Positions 24,082 through 34,371 are shown, counted from the first letter of the stretch. The stretch is DNA of 64,000 nt from DATMER01 sp031390755 (GCA_031390755.1 JANMTS010000104.1:1-64000), one strand, 5' to 3'. Notes: generated from the sequence alone by a model not told the origin. Numbers and translations are program-made.

Positions 24082-26037
24082 TCACAGGCAGCTGTCGAGG
24101 GCGGAGGTGTCCGTCACCGCGTCCGCCGATCTGCCCAGCGGGTTGAGATAGGTCTTCGTCAGGCCGGTCTGGGAGTCGGAGACCGTGAGCACGAACTGCA
24201 CGTCGGTCGTGGCCGCGAAGAACACCCAGTAGTGGTCCGTCAAGCTGCAGCCGTCGAGAACCTTGACCAGCATCTCCCAGTTGTTCTCGTCGAAGAACCA
24301 GAGGAGGCCGGAGTCGTTCGCGGTCACCGGCACGACGCTTCCCTGGCCGGTGTCACCGGTGCCGGTCTTCCAGGCGACCGAGACGCGGAAGCGGCCGCTG
24401 TTGAGGCAGAGCGTGTGCGAGTCCGCGACGCAGGGGCCGATCGGAGCGTTGGTCGAGGCCGTCGCCTCGCTGGAGTAGGCCGAGAAGCCGGCCGCATTGA
24501 ACGCATGGACGCGGAACACGTAGCCCGTGGCCGGGCTGAGGCCGGCGACCACGGCGCCCACGCTGTTGGCCGGCACGGACAGCACCTCCGCGTAGTTGCC
24601 GGTCAGCTCCTTGACCTCGACCCGGTAGTTGGTCTCGTTGGTGGCGTTGTCCTTCCACGTGAGCTGGATTTCCGTCGTCGACACCGGCACGGCGGTCAGG
24701 GCGCTCGGCGCCGCCGGCACCGTGACCCCGTTGCCGTAGAGGACGCGGATGCCGGCCTGGTCGTCGCTGTTGAGCCGGCCGCCGCGGGCGTCGTCGTGAA
24801 TGTAGGCGCGCATCAGCGCGTCGTCGAAGACCGGGTTGTCGCAGCCCGGATCGGGGCCGCCGGTATCGCCGCAGGGGTGGTTCAGGCCGAGGGTGTGGCC
24901 GAGCTCGTGGGCGAACAGCTCCTCCGCCGCCTTCGAGCCGTTCGGGCTGGACGAAAAGAAGCAGCCCAGGCCGTCGTTGATCACCACGTCGGCGTTGGCG
25001 ATGCCGTGGTAGAGGTTGCCGTTGTAGCTGGCCGTGGAGTTGTAGTACCAGGGGCCGCCGTAGGCGAGGACGCCGCCGGTGCTGCAGCTGAACGACGGCA
25101 GCTCGCCGTTGGGATCGTTGAAAACGATCGTGTTCACCTCGTCGTAGGTGACCAGGCCGTTCTTGTTGGAAGTCTTGCCGGAGTACTGGTAGTTGATCGG
25201 GGTCTGGGACTCGGCGTTCCAGTCCTGCAGCGCGGCCTGGAACTGGGCGTAGCCGCCGCCGGTCAGACCGGTCTGCGCCTTGTTGTAGGCGCTCCAATTC
25301 ACCTGGCCGGCGGTGTCGAAGTTGAACCAGCGCAGGTTGTAGCCGTCCTCGGAATCCTCGAACAGCCAGAAGGGGCTGATCGCCTGGCGGATGCCTTCCT
25401 CCTGGACGAAGTAGTCGGCCTTCGCAGCGGATGTCCGGGCTTCATCTCCCGACGAACGGCCCGACGCACGCTCCGCCACCCAGTCGGCGAAGGCGTCGAA
25501 ATCGCGCAGGCGGTCGACTCCCGCGCCCTCTTGGATCCCGTCGGCGGTGTGCCGCAGCTCGCGGGCCTCGGCGAGGTCGCGCACGGCCAGGGTGTGGCCC
25601 GCGGCCTGCACCTCGTGGAAGGCGCCGAGCAGCAGGTGCATCACGTGATACGTGCCGCCATTCGCGCCACTACGGGGCTCGAGGAAGAGGAGCGCCCGCT
25701 CGCCCGCGACGAACCGGGGCGCGCCGTTGATCTTCAGGGACATGCCGCCGGGGCCGACGCCGCCGGGAACCCGGACCACGGCCGTTGCCGAGGCGCCGCC
25801 CGGAACCTGCCCCTTGAGCGCCCGTTCGATTCGGACCACGTACTCGGTCGCGACCGGCGTGCCGTTGCGCAGGCCGGCCTCGCGGTCCACCGAGACGATC
25901 CGGACCACCGCTGCGACCGGCGCGGTTTCGACCAGCGCCTCGTCCGAGACCATGACGTAGCTCGTCGCTGACAGGGGCGCGCCGGCCAGGACCAGCAGCG
26001 AAAGAACGGCGCAGACTGAAAGACTTCTTGGCGTCAT
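24082..26037 (-). CDS. Exported metzincin-type zinc protease with fibronectin III domain
   Basis: 651 residues with a signal peptide (MTPRSLSVCAVLSLLVLAGA). The catalytic motif is HELGHTLGLNHPCG near residues 378-391, the extended HEXXHXXGXXH zinc site of metzincins (matrixin-like M10). An fn3 domain follows near 465-560 (SALTAVPVSTTEIQLTWKDN), then a C-terminal beta-rich segment (CLNSGRFRVSVAWKTG, EMLVKVLDGCSLTDHYWVFF) of a type I remember as widespread on exported proteins of Acidobacteriota. Secreted proteolysis is likely. The N-terminal 200 residues are unassigned and may be a propeptide. It is divergent from the transglutaminase/TPR gene across 87 bp. Confidence 0.87.
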   Translation of the reverse strand: MTPRSLSVCAVLSLLVLAGAPLSATSYVMVSDEALVETAPVAAVVRIVSVDREAGLRNGTPVATEYVVRIERALKGQVPGGASATAVVRVPGGVGPGGMSLKINGAPRFVAGERALLFLEPRSGANGGTYHVMHLLLGAFHEVQAAGHTLAVRDLAEARELRHTADGIQEGAGVDRLRDFDAFADWVAERASGRSSGDEARTSAAKADYFVQEEGIRQAISPFWLFEDSEDGYNLRWFNFDTAGQVNWSAYNKAQTGLTGGGYAQFQAALQDWNAESQTPINYQYSGKTSNKNGLVTYDEVNTIVFNDPNGELPSFSCSTGGVLAYGGPWYYNSTASYNGNLYHGIANADVVINDGLGCFFSSSPNGSKAAEELFAHELGHTLGLNHPCGDTGGPDPGCDNPVFDDALMRAYIHDDARGGRLNSDDQAGIRVLYGNGVTVPAAPSALTAVPVSTTEIQLTWKDNATNETNYRVEVKELTGNYAEVLSVPANSVGAVVAGLSPATGYVFRVHAFNAAGFSAYSSEATASTNAPIGPCVADSHTLCLNSGRFRVSVAWKTGTGDTGQGSVVPVTANDSGLLWFFDENNWEMLVKVLDGCSLTDHYWVFFAATTDVQFVLTVSDSQTGLTKTYLNPLGRSADAVTDTSALDSCL

Positions 26038-26124
26038 GTCATATATCTCCGAGTAAAGCTTGTCCAGGCATTGTACACCGGACCGATGCTAGGATGGCTC
26101 TGCGTCAACCCGCTAGGAGAGCTC

Positions 26125-29100
26125 ATGCCGTATGCCCCATTTTCCGCCGTGCTTCGCCGTGCCTTGCCCACCGCGCTCCTCGCAGGAGCTTTCCTTTCGG
26201 GGCTGCTGACCGCCGGGCCGTCCCAGGCGGCCCGGGCCGCCGAGCCCTGGAACGGCCCGGCCTTCTCCGCCAGCCCGGCGGAGCTGGTCCGCGCCGCCGC
26301 GGCGCTGGAGGACGACGAGGCCCAGGGCGTCGACGTCCTGCTGCTGGAGACGGTGTACTCCTACGACGCCGAAGGCCGCGAGACCTACACCCAGCGCATG
26401 GTCTACCGCTTCGTCGACGACTCGGCGCACGAGAGCTGGTCCACCGTGGAGCAGCCCTGGTCGCCCTGGCACCAGGAGAAGCCGCGCTTCCGCGCCCGGG
26501 TGGTGACCCCCGACGGCGGCGAGCACCGGCTCGATCCCGCCACGGTCACGGAGAACGCCGAATCGCAGGGCTCGCCCGACATGTTCGAGGACGGCCGGGT
26601 GCTGCGCGCTCCGCTGCCGGCGACCGGGCGCGGCTCGGTGGTCGAGCAGGAGGTGACGGTGGCCGAGTCGCTCCCGTTCTTCGAGGGCGGCTCCGTGGAG
26701 CACGCCCACGTCCAGATGGCCGTGCCCGTGCGCCGCGCCCGCCTCGTCCTGGACGCCCCGGTCGGACTGCCGCTGCGCTGGACGATCCGCCTGCTCCCCG
26801 GCGTAGCCCCTTCCGAGGAGGTTTCCGCAGGCCGGCGCCGCCTCACGTTCGAGATGACCGACGTCCAGCCCTACGAGGAGCCCGAGACCGGCCTTCCGCC
26901 GGAGGTGCAGCGCGCCGCCTACGTGGCCTTCTCCACCGGCCAGTCCTGGGGCGACCTGGCGCGCCGGTACTCGGACATCGTGGACCGGACCGCGCGCGGG
27001 GCGGACCTCTCGGCGTTCGTCCAGTCGGCGCTGCGCACCGCCGGCCCGCAGTCGTCGCAGGTCGACACCATCAACGCGCTCCTGCGCAAGCTGGGCCGGG
27101 AGATCCGCTACACCGGCATCGAGCTGGGCGAGGGCGGCATCGTTCCCAGGACGCCGGCCGAGACCCTGAAACGCAAGTTCGGCGACTGCAAGGACAAGGC
27201 GGTGCTGCTCACCGCGCTGCTGCGCTCGCTCGACATCCCGGCCTACGTGGCGCTGCTCAACGCCGGCGAGGACGAGCCGGACGTCGAGGAGGCGCTGCCG
27301 GGGATGGGCGCGTTCAACCACGCCATCGTCATGGTACCGGGCAACCCGGCGGTGTGGATCGATCCGACCGAGCCGTACGCCCGGGCCGGCGAGCTGCCGA
27401 TCCAGGACCAGGGGCGCCTGGCGCTGGTCGCGAGCCCCACGGCCACGGGCCTGGTGCGCACGCCCGAGTCGACATCCGCCGACAACCGCGAGGTCGAGAC
27501 CCGCGAGATCTACCTCTCCGACCTGGGCGGCGCGCGCGTGGTCGAGACGACCGAGTACTGGGGCTCCCAGGACCAGGAGCTGCGCTCGTCCTATGCCGAC
27601 GCCGACCCGAAGGAGATGCGCGACGGGCTGGCCGACTACGTGAGCGAGACCTACCTGGCGGACAAGCTGACCGACTTCGACTACTCCGATCCCGAAGACC
27701 TGTCGCGCCCCTTCCGCCTGCACCTGGAAGCGGCGGGCGCCGGCCGCGGCACCACGGACGTGCGCGAGGCGGCGGTCGGCATCTTCTTCTCCTCGTTCAC
27801 CGACCGGCTTCCCGATGCGGTCACCGGGGCTGATACCGACGAGGGTGACGAGGGCGACGATGAGGACGACGATGAGGACGACGATGAAGGCGATGAAGGC
27901 GAAGCGGCCGCGCCCGCGAAGCGCGTGAACGACTACGTCTTCAGCCGGCCGCTGCAGCTGGAGGTCCGCTACCGGATCGTGCCGCCCGCCGGCTTCGTGG
28001 CGCGCCCGCTGCCGGCCTGGCGCTCCCGCCAGTTCGGCTCCGCGAAGCTGGAGGAGGCCTACCAGTCCAACCAGGACGGCGTGGTCACGGCCACGCTGCG
28101 CTTCGACACCGGCAAGCGCCGGATCAGCCCGTCCGAATTCGAAGCGATGCGCACCGGCCTGACCGGGCTCGGAGAGGAGAAGCCGCTCCTCATCAGCTTC
28201 GACCAGGTGGGCGAGTCCCACCTCACCGCCGGCCGGATCCGCGAGGCGCTGGACGAGTTCCGCCGGCTGTCGAGCGCCGCGCCGAAGAAGGCGCTGCCGC
28301 ACACCCGCATCGCCCGTGCCCTGCTGGCGGGCGGCCTGGGCGACGCCGCCCGCGAGGAGGCCGAGCGCGCCACCAGGGTCGAGCCCGACCTCGCCTATGC
28401 CTGGGTGCTCCTCGCCTGGATGCGCCAGCACGACGACCTCGGCCGCCGCTTCGGCGAGGGCTACGACCGCGCCGGCTCGATCGCCGCCTACCGCAAGGCG
28501 CTCGAGCTCGCCCCGGACAACACCGAGGCGCGCGGCGACCTGGCGATCCTCCTGGAGCACGATGCCCAGGGCGACCGCTACACCGCGGGCGCGGACCTGA
28601 CCGCCGCCATCGAGGCCTATCTGCCGCTCAAGGACGGGCTGGACGGCCTGGGCCTGGCCAACAACCTGGTCATCGCCTACATGTGGGCGCAGCGCTTCGA
28701 CGAGATGAAGGCGCTGCTCGACGGGATGGATTCGGCGAACGGCCGCGGCGCGCTCAAGCTCGTGGCGCTCGCCGCGACTTCTGGAACCGGCGGCGGCGCG
28801 GATGCGGCGCTGCGCGATGCCGAGCGCAACTTCCCCGACGCCACGGCGCGGGCCGAGGCGCTCTCGGGCGCCGCCCGCAACCTGATGCTGCTGCGCCGCT
28901 ATCCGGAGGCCGCGGCCCTCTTCGACGCGTCCGGCCGCCAGTCGGCGAACGCCGCCGCGGTGCTCGGCCTGGCCGAGGTGCTGCGCAAGACCCGCCGGTT
29001 CGAGGAGCTGACCTGGTCCTCGAAGGATCCGGCCGGCACGCTCCAGCGGCTCATCTCCCTCGCCGCCACCGGCGACTCCAGCCCGGAGCGGTACGCGCCG

Positions 29101-30447
29101 CTGCTGAGCCGCGAGATGACCCGCGGCCTCACCCCCGCGGAGAGCAAGGAGTTCTGGGACGGCTTCAAGTCCGGCTTCAGCGAGACGACGAAGGCGGCCC
29201 GCTCCGCCGAGATGCCGCTCGCCGTGGCCATGGACATCGGCCTCGCCATGGCCCGGCCCACGGTCTCCGGCGACGACGCGGTCGGCTACCGGGTCGTCCT
29301 GACCACGTCGGCGGGAACCCGGACGCGCACCGTCGCCTTCGTGGTCCCCGAGGACGGCGAGTACCGGATCGCGGCGACCGAGAAGTCGATGGCGCTGGTC
29401 GGCCGCGAGGCGCTGCGGCGGCTCGGCCAGGACGATCTCAAGGGTGCCCGGCAGTGGCTCGACTGGGCCTACGAGGAGATGGCCGAGGACGGGCGCAAGA
29501 TCACGGATTCCGCGGCCGTGCCGCCGTTCCTCACTCTCTGGAGCGGCAGCGCCGGGAGTCTGGGCAAGGAGCCCGTCGCCGAGCCTGACGAGGCCCGCAT
29601 CCGGTGCGCCGCGGCCAGCCTCATGGCCTGGGAGCAGATGAGCAAGGAATCGCTGCCCCTCCTGAAGGCCTGCCGGGACGCCGAAGGCGACGCGGCCCGC
29701 CAGACCGCCCTCGACCTCGCCCTGCTGGCGGACTATCAGGCGTTGCAGCAGGACCGCGAGGCGATCGCGATGGTGCAGCGGCTGGAGACGGCGAATCCCG
29801 ACTCCGCCTTCCTCTACATGAATCAGGCGGTCTCGCTGCGGCGGCTCGAGCTCTGGGACGACATGGCCCGGCTCGCCGAGGCCCGCCTGAAGCGGACCAG
29901 CGACACGACGGCCCAGCTCATCCTGGTGGAGATGGCGCTGCGCAAGGGGGATTTTGACGCGGCGGAGGCGAGGCTCCAGACCGCCATCGACTCGGGCAAG
30001 GCCGGCCCGGAGGTCTACAACCAGCTGTCGTGGATCAAGCTCTTCCGCGGCAAGGCGGACGACCAGACGGTGGAGCTGGCCCAGCGGGCCGCGAGCCTGA
30101 GCGACTACAAGGTCTACAGCGTCCTCCACACGCTGGCCACGCTGTACGCCGAGCAGGGCAAGACCGCGGAGGCGTACCGGTTGGTGCTCCAGGCACTGAC
30201 CGCCAAGGGGGCCGGGCCGGGCGTCAACGACTGGTACGTGTTCGGCCGGCTCGCAGAGCACTACGGCATGCCCGACGCGGCCCGGCACTACTATGAGAAG
30301 GCCAGCGAGGGCGAGGGCGCGGACCAGAACGGCCCGGCCGACACGATCCACCTGGTGCGCAAGCGGCTGGAGGCCCTCGGCTCACCGTCGGCGACACCGG
30401 CCAAGGCAAAAACCGCGAAGACCGCCGCCCGCGCCTCCTCCCGTTGA
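26125..30447 (+). CDS. Exported DUF3857-transglutaminase protein with TPR repeats
   Basis: 1440 residues. A long signal peptide ends near AAEPW. Residues about 50-230 match DUF3857. A transglutaminase-like core follows with Cys near 355 (KRKFGDCKDKAVLLTALLRS), His near 399 (GAFNHAIVMV) and Asp near 413 (WIDPTEPYA), so all three catalytic residues are present. Residues about 572-594 are an almost uninterrupted Asp/Glu/Gly run. From about 690 to the end are tetratricopeptide-type helical repeats (for example AYRKALELAPDNTEARGDLA). The ATG at 26125 has TAGGAGA upstream. The carbamoyltransferase gene follows 10 bp later. Substrate unknown; similar proteins are common in Bacteroidota and Acidobacteriota envelopes. 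Confidence 0.87.
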   Translation: MPYAPFSAVLRRALPTALLAGAFLSGLLTAGPSQAARAAEPWNGPAFSASPAELVRAAAALEDDEAQGVDVLLLETVYSYDAEGRETYTQRMVYRFVDDSAHESWSTVEQPWSPWHQEKPRFRARVVTPDGGEHRLDPATVTENAESQGSPDMFEDGRVLRAPLPATGRGSVVEQEVTVAESLPFFEGGSVEHAHVQMAVPVRRARLVLDAPVGLPLRWTIRLLPGVAPSEEVSAGRRRLTFEMTDVQPYEEPETGLPPEVQRAAYVAFSTGQSWGDLARRYSDIVDRTARGADLSAFVQSALRTAGPQSSQVDTINALLRKLGREIRYTGIELGEGGIVPRTPAETLKRKFGDCKDKAVLLTALLRSLDIPAYVALLNAGEDEPDVEEALPGMGAFNHAIVMVPGNPAVWIDPTEPYARAGELPIQDQGRLALVASPTATGLVRTPESTSADNREVETREIYLSDLGGARVVETTEYWGSQDQELRSSYADADPKEMRDGLADYVSETYLADKLTDFDYSDPEDLSRPFRLHLEAAGAGRGTTDVREAAVGIFFSSFTDRLPDAVTGADTDEGDEGDDEDDDEDDDEGDEGEAAAPAKRVNDYVFSRPLQLEVRYRIVPPAGFVARPLPAWRSRQFGSAKLEEAYQSNQDGVVTATLRFDTGKRRISPSEFEAMRTGLTGLGEEKPLLISFDQVGESHLTAGRIREALDEFRRLSSAAPKKALPHTRIARALLAGGLGDAAREEAERATRVEPDLAYAWVLLAWMRQHDDLGRRFGEGYDRAGSIAAYRKALELAPDNTEARGDLAILLEHDAQGDRYTAGADLTAAIEAYLPLKDGLDGLGLANNLVIAYMWAQRFDEMKALLDGMDSANGRGALKLVALAATSGTGGGADAALRDAERNFPDATARAEALSGAARNLMLLRRYPEAAALFDASGRQSANAAAVLGLAEVLRKTRRFEELTWSSKDPAGTLQRLISLAATGDSSPERYAPLLSREMTRGLTPAESKEFWDGFKSGFSETTKAARSAEMPLAVAMDIGLAMARPTVSGDDAVGYRVVLTTSAGTRTRTVAFVVPEDGEYRIAATEKSMALVGREALRRLGQDDLKGARQWLDWAYEEMAEDGRKITDSAAVPPFLTLWSGSAGSLGKEPVAEPDEARIRCAAASLMAWEQMSKESLPLLKACRDAEGDAARQTALDLALLADYQALQQDREAIAMVQRLETANPDSAFLYMNQAVSLRRLELWDDMARLAEARLKRTSDTTAQLILVEMALRKGDFDAAEARLQTAIDSGKAGPEVYNQLSWIKLFRGKADDQTVELAQRAASLSDYKVYSVLHTLATLYAEQGKTAEAYRLVLQALTAKGAGPGVNDWYVFGRLAEHYGMPDAARHYYEKASEGEGADQNGPADTIHLVRKRLEALGSPSATPAKAKTAKTAARASSR

Positions 30448-30457
30448 TCGTCTCGCG

Positions 30458-32224
30458 TTGATCGTCCTCGGGATCTCGGCGTTCTTCCACGAGTCGGCCT
30501 GCTGCCTCCTGCGGGACGGCCGGCTCGTGGCCGCCGCCGAGGAGGAGCGCTTCTCCCGGGTCAAGCACGATCCCCGTCTGCCGGTCTCTGCGTTCCGCTA
30601 CTGTCTGAAAGCTGCCGGCATCGGCCTGACCGACGTCGACGCCGTGGCCTACTACGAGATGCCGGAGCGCAAGCTCGCCCGCCAGCTCCAGGCCGGCATC
30701 ACTGTGGGCTCCTCTCCCGACCTGCCCTGGCTCGATCCCGGCCATCCCGAGCGCGCGATCCGCGAGGGGCTCGGCTACGAGGGGCCGCTGCTGTTCTTCC
30801 CCCATCACGAGTCCCACGCCGCGAGCGCGTTCTTCTACTCCGGATTCTCCGAGGCCGCGGTGCTCACGGTGGACGGCGTCGGGGAGTGGGATACGACCAC
30901 CTACGGCGCCGGCAGCGGCTCGCGGCTGGAGATCCGGGAGCGGGTCGAGTTTCCCCACTCGCTCGGGCTTCTCTACTCCACCCTGACCTCCTACCTGGGC
31001 TTCGAGGTCAACGACGGCGAGTACAAGGTGATGGGGCTGGCCCCCTACGGCGAGCCGCGGTATGCCGACCGGGTCCGCAAGCTCGTCTCGTCCGGTCCGG
31101 GCGGGCGGTTCGAGCTGGATCTGCGCCATTTCGATTTCGTGCGCGGCCGCCGGATGTTCTCGGAGGCGCTCTGCGAGCTGTTCGGCGCTCCGGCCCGGAA
31201 ACGGGACGGCGAGGTGACGCGCTTCCATCAGGATGTGGCGCGCAGCCTTCAGCTCGTGCTGGAGGAGATCCTGCTGGAAAAGACCCGCTGGCTTCACGAG
31301 ATCACCAGGGCTGCCGATCTCTGCATGGCCGGCGGCGTGGCGCTCAACTGCGTGGCGAACGGCCGGATCCTGCGCGAGGGTCCGTTCCGCCGCCTGTTCG
31401 TGCAGCCGGCGGCCGGGGATTCCGGCGGCTGTCTGGGCGCCGCGGCCCTGGCCCATGTGGAGCTGACCGGCGAGGCGCCGAGCACCAGTCCGGCGGGCCC
31501 GATGCGCGACGCCCGGCTCGGTCCGTCCTTTCCTGCGGACGACGTGGCGCGGCTGCTCGCGGCGACCGGTCTCCCGCATGAGGATTTCCGCGGCCGGGAG
31601 GCCGAGCTGCTGGAGGCGGTGGCGGACCGGCTCGCTTCGGGCAAGGTGGTGGGCTGGTTCCATGGCCGGATGGAGATGGGGCCGCGGGCGCTCGGCGCGC
31701 GCAGCCTGCTCGCCGATCCGCGCGATCCGGGCATGCGCGACCGGCTGAACCGGATGGTCAAGAAGCGGGAGTCCTTCCGCCCGTTCGCGCCGAGCGTGCT
31801 GCTCGCCCACGCCGCCGCGCATCTGGATCTCGATCATCCGTCGCCATTCATGCTGGAGACCTGCCAGGTGAGGTCGCCGCTCGATCTGCCCGCCATCACC
31901 CACGTGGACGGCTCGGCCCGGCCGCAGACCGTGGACCCGGAGGTCTCGCCGCGCTACGCCGCGCTGCTGGAGGCGTTCCGGCGCCGCACGGGCTGCCCGA
32001 TCCTGGTGAATACGTCGTTCAACGTGAAGGGGGAGCCGATCGTGGCGAGTCCGGTGGACGCGCTGCTCTGCTTCGGGACGTCTCACATCGACTGCCTGGT
32101 GCTGGAGGATTTCGTGCTCGACCGGGAAGGGCTTCCCGAGGGATGGCCGGAGCTGCTGGAGGCCTGGCGGAAACGGCCGCGGTCGGGGTTCGGGATCAGC
32201 AAGGATCTCTACACCTTCGTATGA
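30458..32224 (+). CDS. NodU/CmcH-family carbamoyltransferase
   Basis: 588 residues. The start is inferred to be TTG at 30458, giving LIVLGISAFFHESACCLLRD, the expected family N-terminus; no ATG or GTG fits. The N-terminal Kae1-like domain shows FFPHHESHAASAFFYS (metal/ATP site histidines) and AVLTVDGVGEWDTTTYG. The C-terminal domain shows GWFHGRMEMGPRALGARSLL and NTSFNVKGEPIVASPVDAL. Members make carbamoyl-adenylate from carbamoyl phosphate and ATP and pass the carbamoyl group to a hydroxyl of a sugar or natural product. No Shine-Dalgarno is seen; coupling to the upstream gene, 10 bp away, is likely. Its last codons overlap the SGNH gene by 4 bp. Confidence 0.9.
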   Translation: MIVLGISAFFHESACCLLRDGRLVAAAEEERFSRVKHDPRLPVSAFRYCLKAAGIGLTDVDAVAYYEMPERKLARQLQAGITVGSSPDLPWLDPGHPERAIREGLGYEGPLLFFPHHESHAASAFFYSGFSEAAVLTVDGVGEWDTTTYGAGSGSRLEIRERVEFPHSLGLLYSTLTSYLGFEVNDGEYKVMGLAPYGEPRYADRVRKLVSSGPGGRFELDLRHFDFVRGRRMFSEALCELFGAPARKRDGEVTRFHQDVARSLQLVLEEILLEKTRWLHEITRAADLCMAGGVALNCVANGRILREGPFRRLFVQPAAGDSGGCLGAAALAHVELTGEAPSTSPAGPMRDARLGPSFPADDVARLLAATGLPHEDFRGREAELLEAVADRLASGKVVGWFHGRMEMGPRALGARSLLADPRDPGMRDRLNRMVKKRESFRPFAPSVLLAHAAAHLDLDHPSPFMLETCQVRSPLDLPAITHVDGSARPQTVDPEVSPRYAALLEAFRRRTGCPILVNTSFNVKGEPIVASPVDALLCFGTSHIDCLVLEDFVLDREGLPEGWPELLEAWRKRPRSGFGISKDLYTFV

Positions 32225-34338
32225 AGCCCCCGCATCGCTTCGAGGAGCTCGCCGCCATTCTCGCCACGCCCGAGGGCCTGCGCACCGTCCGCCTTCTCCA
32301 GGCGGCCGGACTGCTGGCCGCGCCTCCGCCCGCTCCTGCGGCCCCCGCTCCCCCCCGCCGGCCCGAGCCGATCAGCATCTGGGTTCCTCAAGAAACCAAT
32401 GACGGCCAACGCGCCTGGGTCCGTCCCGATCCCCTCCCGCTCGGCGACCACTACGCCACGCGCAAGACTCTGAAACCCAAGACCGCCGAGCTGCCGCTCC
32501 GGGTCGCGTTCTTCGGCGAGTCGGTGGCGGCCGGATATCTCTATGCGCCGCATCTCACCCCGGCCCAGGTTCTGGAGCGGCAGCTCCGGGCCGCGATCGG
32601 CCGGGACGACTTCGAGGTGATCGACCTGGCGCGCACCAACGAGACGCTCCCGTCCCTAGCCGCCACGGTCCGGGCGTCGCTCCAGATCCAGCCGGACATC
32701 CTGGTCCTGTTTGTGGGGAACAACTGGAATCTCCTGGAGACCCCCGAGATCTCGCCCTACGCGCCGTCGGTCCGGGCGCGGCAGCGGTTCGGCGAGGCGC
32801 TCCAGGCGGAGGGCCTCGACGGCCCGCTCCGCCAGGCCCGGGAGGATCTGCGCCAGGTGGCCGAGGGGACGTTCGAGCTGATCGCGCTCCTCACCCGGAC
32901 GATCGGCATCCCGGTCGTGCTGGTCCTGCCCGAGGTGAACCTGGCGGACTGGGAGACCCGCCAGCCCGTGGTGCGGCTCCCGGGTGTTCCCAGCGGGGGT
33001 GTGGCCCGCTGGCACGAGCTCTATCAATCGGTCCTGGGCTACGTGGAATTCGGGGAGGGCGAAGATCCCGAAGGGGCCATCGAGTCGGTGGAAGAGATGC
33101 TGGAGCTGGATGGCGGGCGCTGCCCGACGACCTGGCGCCTCCTCGGCCTGATCCGCCAGGAGCTGGACGATCCGGAAGGCGTCCGCGAGGCCTTTCTCGC
33201 GGAGGTCGACCGCTCCGCCTATCCCACCCTCGCGTTCCTCTCCGCACCGCAGGCCACGAGCCTGACGCGCGAGCTGCTGCGGGACGCTGCGCGGCGGCAC
33301 GGCTTCTTCGCCGTCGACCTGCGCGAGGTTTTCGCACAGCACACGGGCTCGCCGCTGCCCGGCCGCCGGCTGTTCCTGGACTACTGCCATCTCACCCGGG
33401 AAGGCATCCAGGTCGCGATGGCCGCCGTGGCCGCGCAGGTGCTCCGGCTCTCCGGCATGACGGAGACGGACGAGACCTGGCAGAGCCTTCTATCCCGACT
33501 TCCCGCTCCGGAGATCTCGCCGGAAGCCGAAGCCACGGCCCGGCTCGGCGCCGCGATCCACTCGGCGCACCGGCTCCTGATGTCCGGCCCCAAGGCGGAG
33601 ATGCTCGACCTCTGGCTCGACTCGGCTCTGGACGCCTCGCCCGGGGTCGAGTCGGCGATGCTCGATCTCCTCGAAGCCCGGTGCGCCCCCGTCCCCGCCG
33701 TGCTCACCGCGGCCCAGCAGCGCAACCTCGCCTCGCCCTACCGGCTGCTCCTCCAGCACGGCTGGCGCTGGGATCACCTGGACGCCGACCTGATCGAGGC
33801 GATCGCCCGCGTCCTGGAGCGCCGCGGCCGGCCCGTGCCGCTCGCAAGGATGCTGCTGGAGCACCACGGAATCCGCCCCGAAGGCACGGAGCTGGCCGAC
33901 CCGTTCTATCTCTGGGAGCCGCTGGAGCGCTTCTACCCCGAGGTCATGGACCTCGAAGACCTCCCCCAGCGCGGGACGCTGCGCTTCCCCTGGCCGGAGG
34001 CGACGTTCTGCCTGATCGTCGACGGAACCTCGGATGTCGACCTGGAGCTGACCGCGCGATTGCCCGAAACCGACTCAGGAGAGATCGGGGTCTTCGTGAA
34101 CATGCACACAGTAACCCTGCCCGCCGGGAAGAGCTGGACCCGCGCCACCGTCCGGATTCCCGCCGCCGCTCTGGAGCCCGGCCTCAACCGCCTGACCCTC
34201 CGCTTTCCCTCCCCGATACTCCCCGCCGATCCGTTCCAGCCCGTGATCGACCGGCTGAAGCTCGGTCTCTCCGCGGATCTCCACCCGGTCTTCGGCGAGG
34301 TCGCCTCGCTCCGGGCCGGCTCGATCTGCAACGAATAG
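32221..34338 (+). CDS. Large SGNH/GDSL-type hydrolase-like protein
   Basis: 705 residues. Block I of the SGNH fold is RVAFFGESVAAGYLY with Ser101; a block III-like ILVLFVGNNWNL supplies the Asn; the catalytic Asp/His pair appears to be DYCHLTREG near residues 385-393. Between them lies an insertion of about 130 residues. Residues 440-705 form a second domain I cannot name, ending in a beta-rich part. There is no signal peptide. The ATG at 32221 sits in the ATGA overlap with the carbamoyltransferase stop, so the two proteins are translationally coupled and probably act on the same product. SGNH enzymes remove or transfer acyl groups; the substrate is unknown. Confidence 0.75.
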   Translation: MKPPHRFEELAAILATPEGLRTVRLLQAAGLLAAPPPAPAAPAPPRRPEPISIWVPQETNDGQRAWVRPDPLPLGDHYATRKTLKPKTAELPLRVAFFGESVAAGYLYAPHLTPAQVLERQLRAAIGRDDFEVIDLARTNETLPSLAATVRASLQIQPDILVLFVGNNWNLLETPEISPYAPSVRARQRFGEALQAEGLDGPLRQAREDLRQVAEGTFELIALLTRTIGIPVVLVLPEVNLADWETRQPVVRLPGVPSGGVARWHELYQSVLGYVEFGEGEDPEGAIESVEEMLELDGGRCPTTWRLLGLIRQELDDPEGVREAFLAEVDRSAYPTLAFLSAPQATSLTRELLRDAARRHGFFAVDLREVFAQHTGSPLPGRRLFLDYCHLTREGIQVAMAAVAAQVLRLSGMTETDETWQSLLSRLPAPEISPEAEATARLGAAIHSAHRLLMSGPKAEMLDLWLDSALDASPGVESAMLDLLEARCAPVPAVLTAAQQRNLASPYRLLLQHGWRWDHLDADLIEAIARVLERRGRPVPLARMLLEHHGIRPEGTELADPFYLWEPLERFYPEVMDLEDLPQRGTLRFPWPEATFCLIVDGTSDVDLELTARLPETDSGEIGVFVNMHTVTLPAGKSWTRATVRIPAAALEPGLNRLTLRFPSPILPADPFQPVIDRLKLGLSADLHPVFGEVASLRAGSICNE

Positions 34339-34371
34339 GCGAAGAGGGGCTAGAGCCTCTTCCGCAGAACG

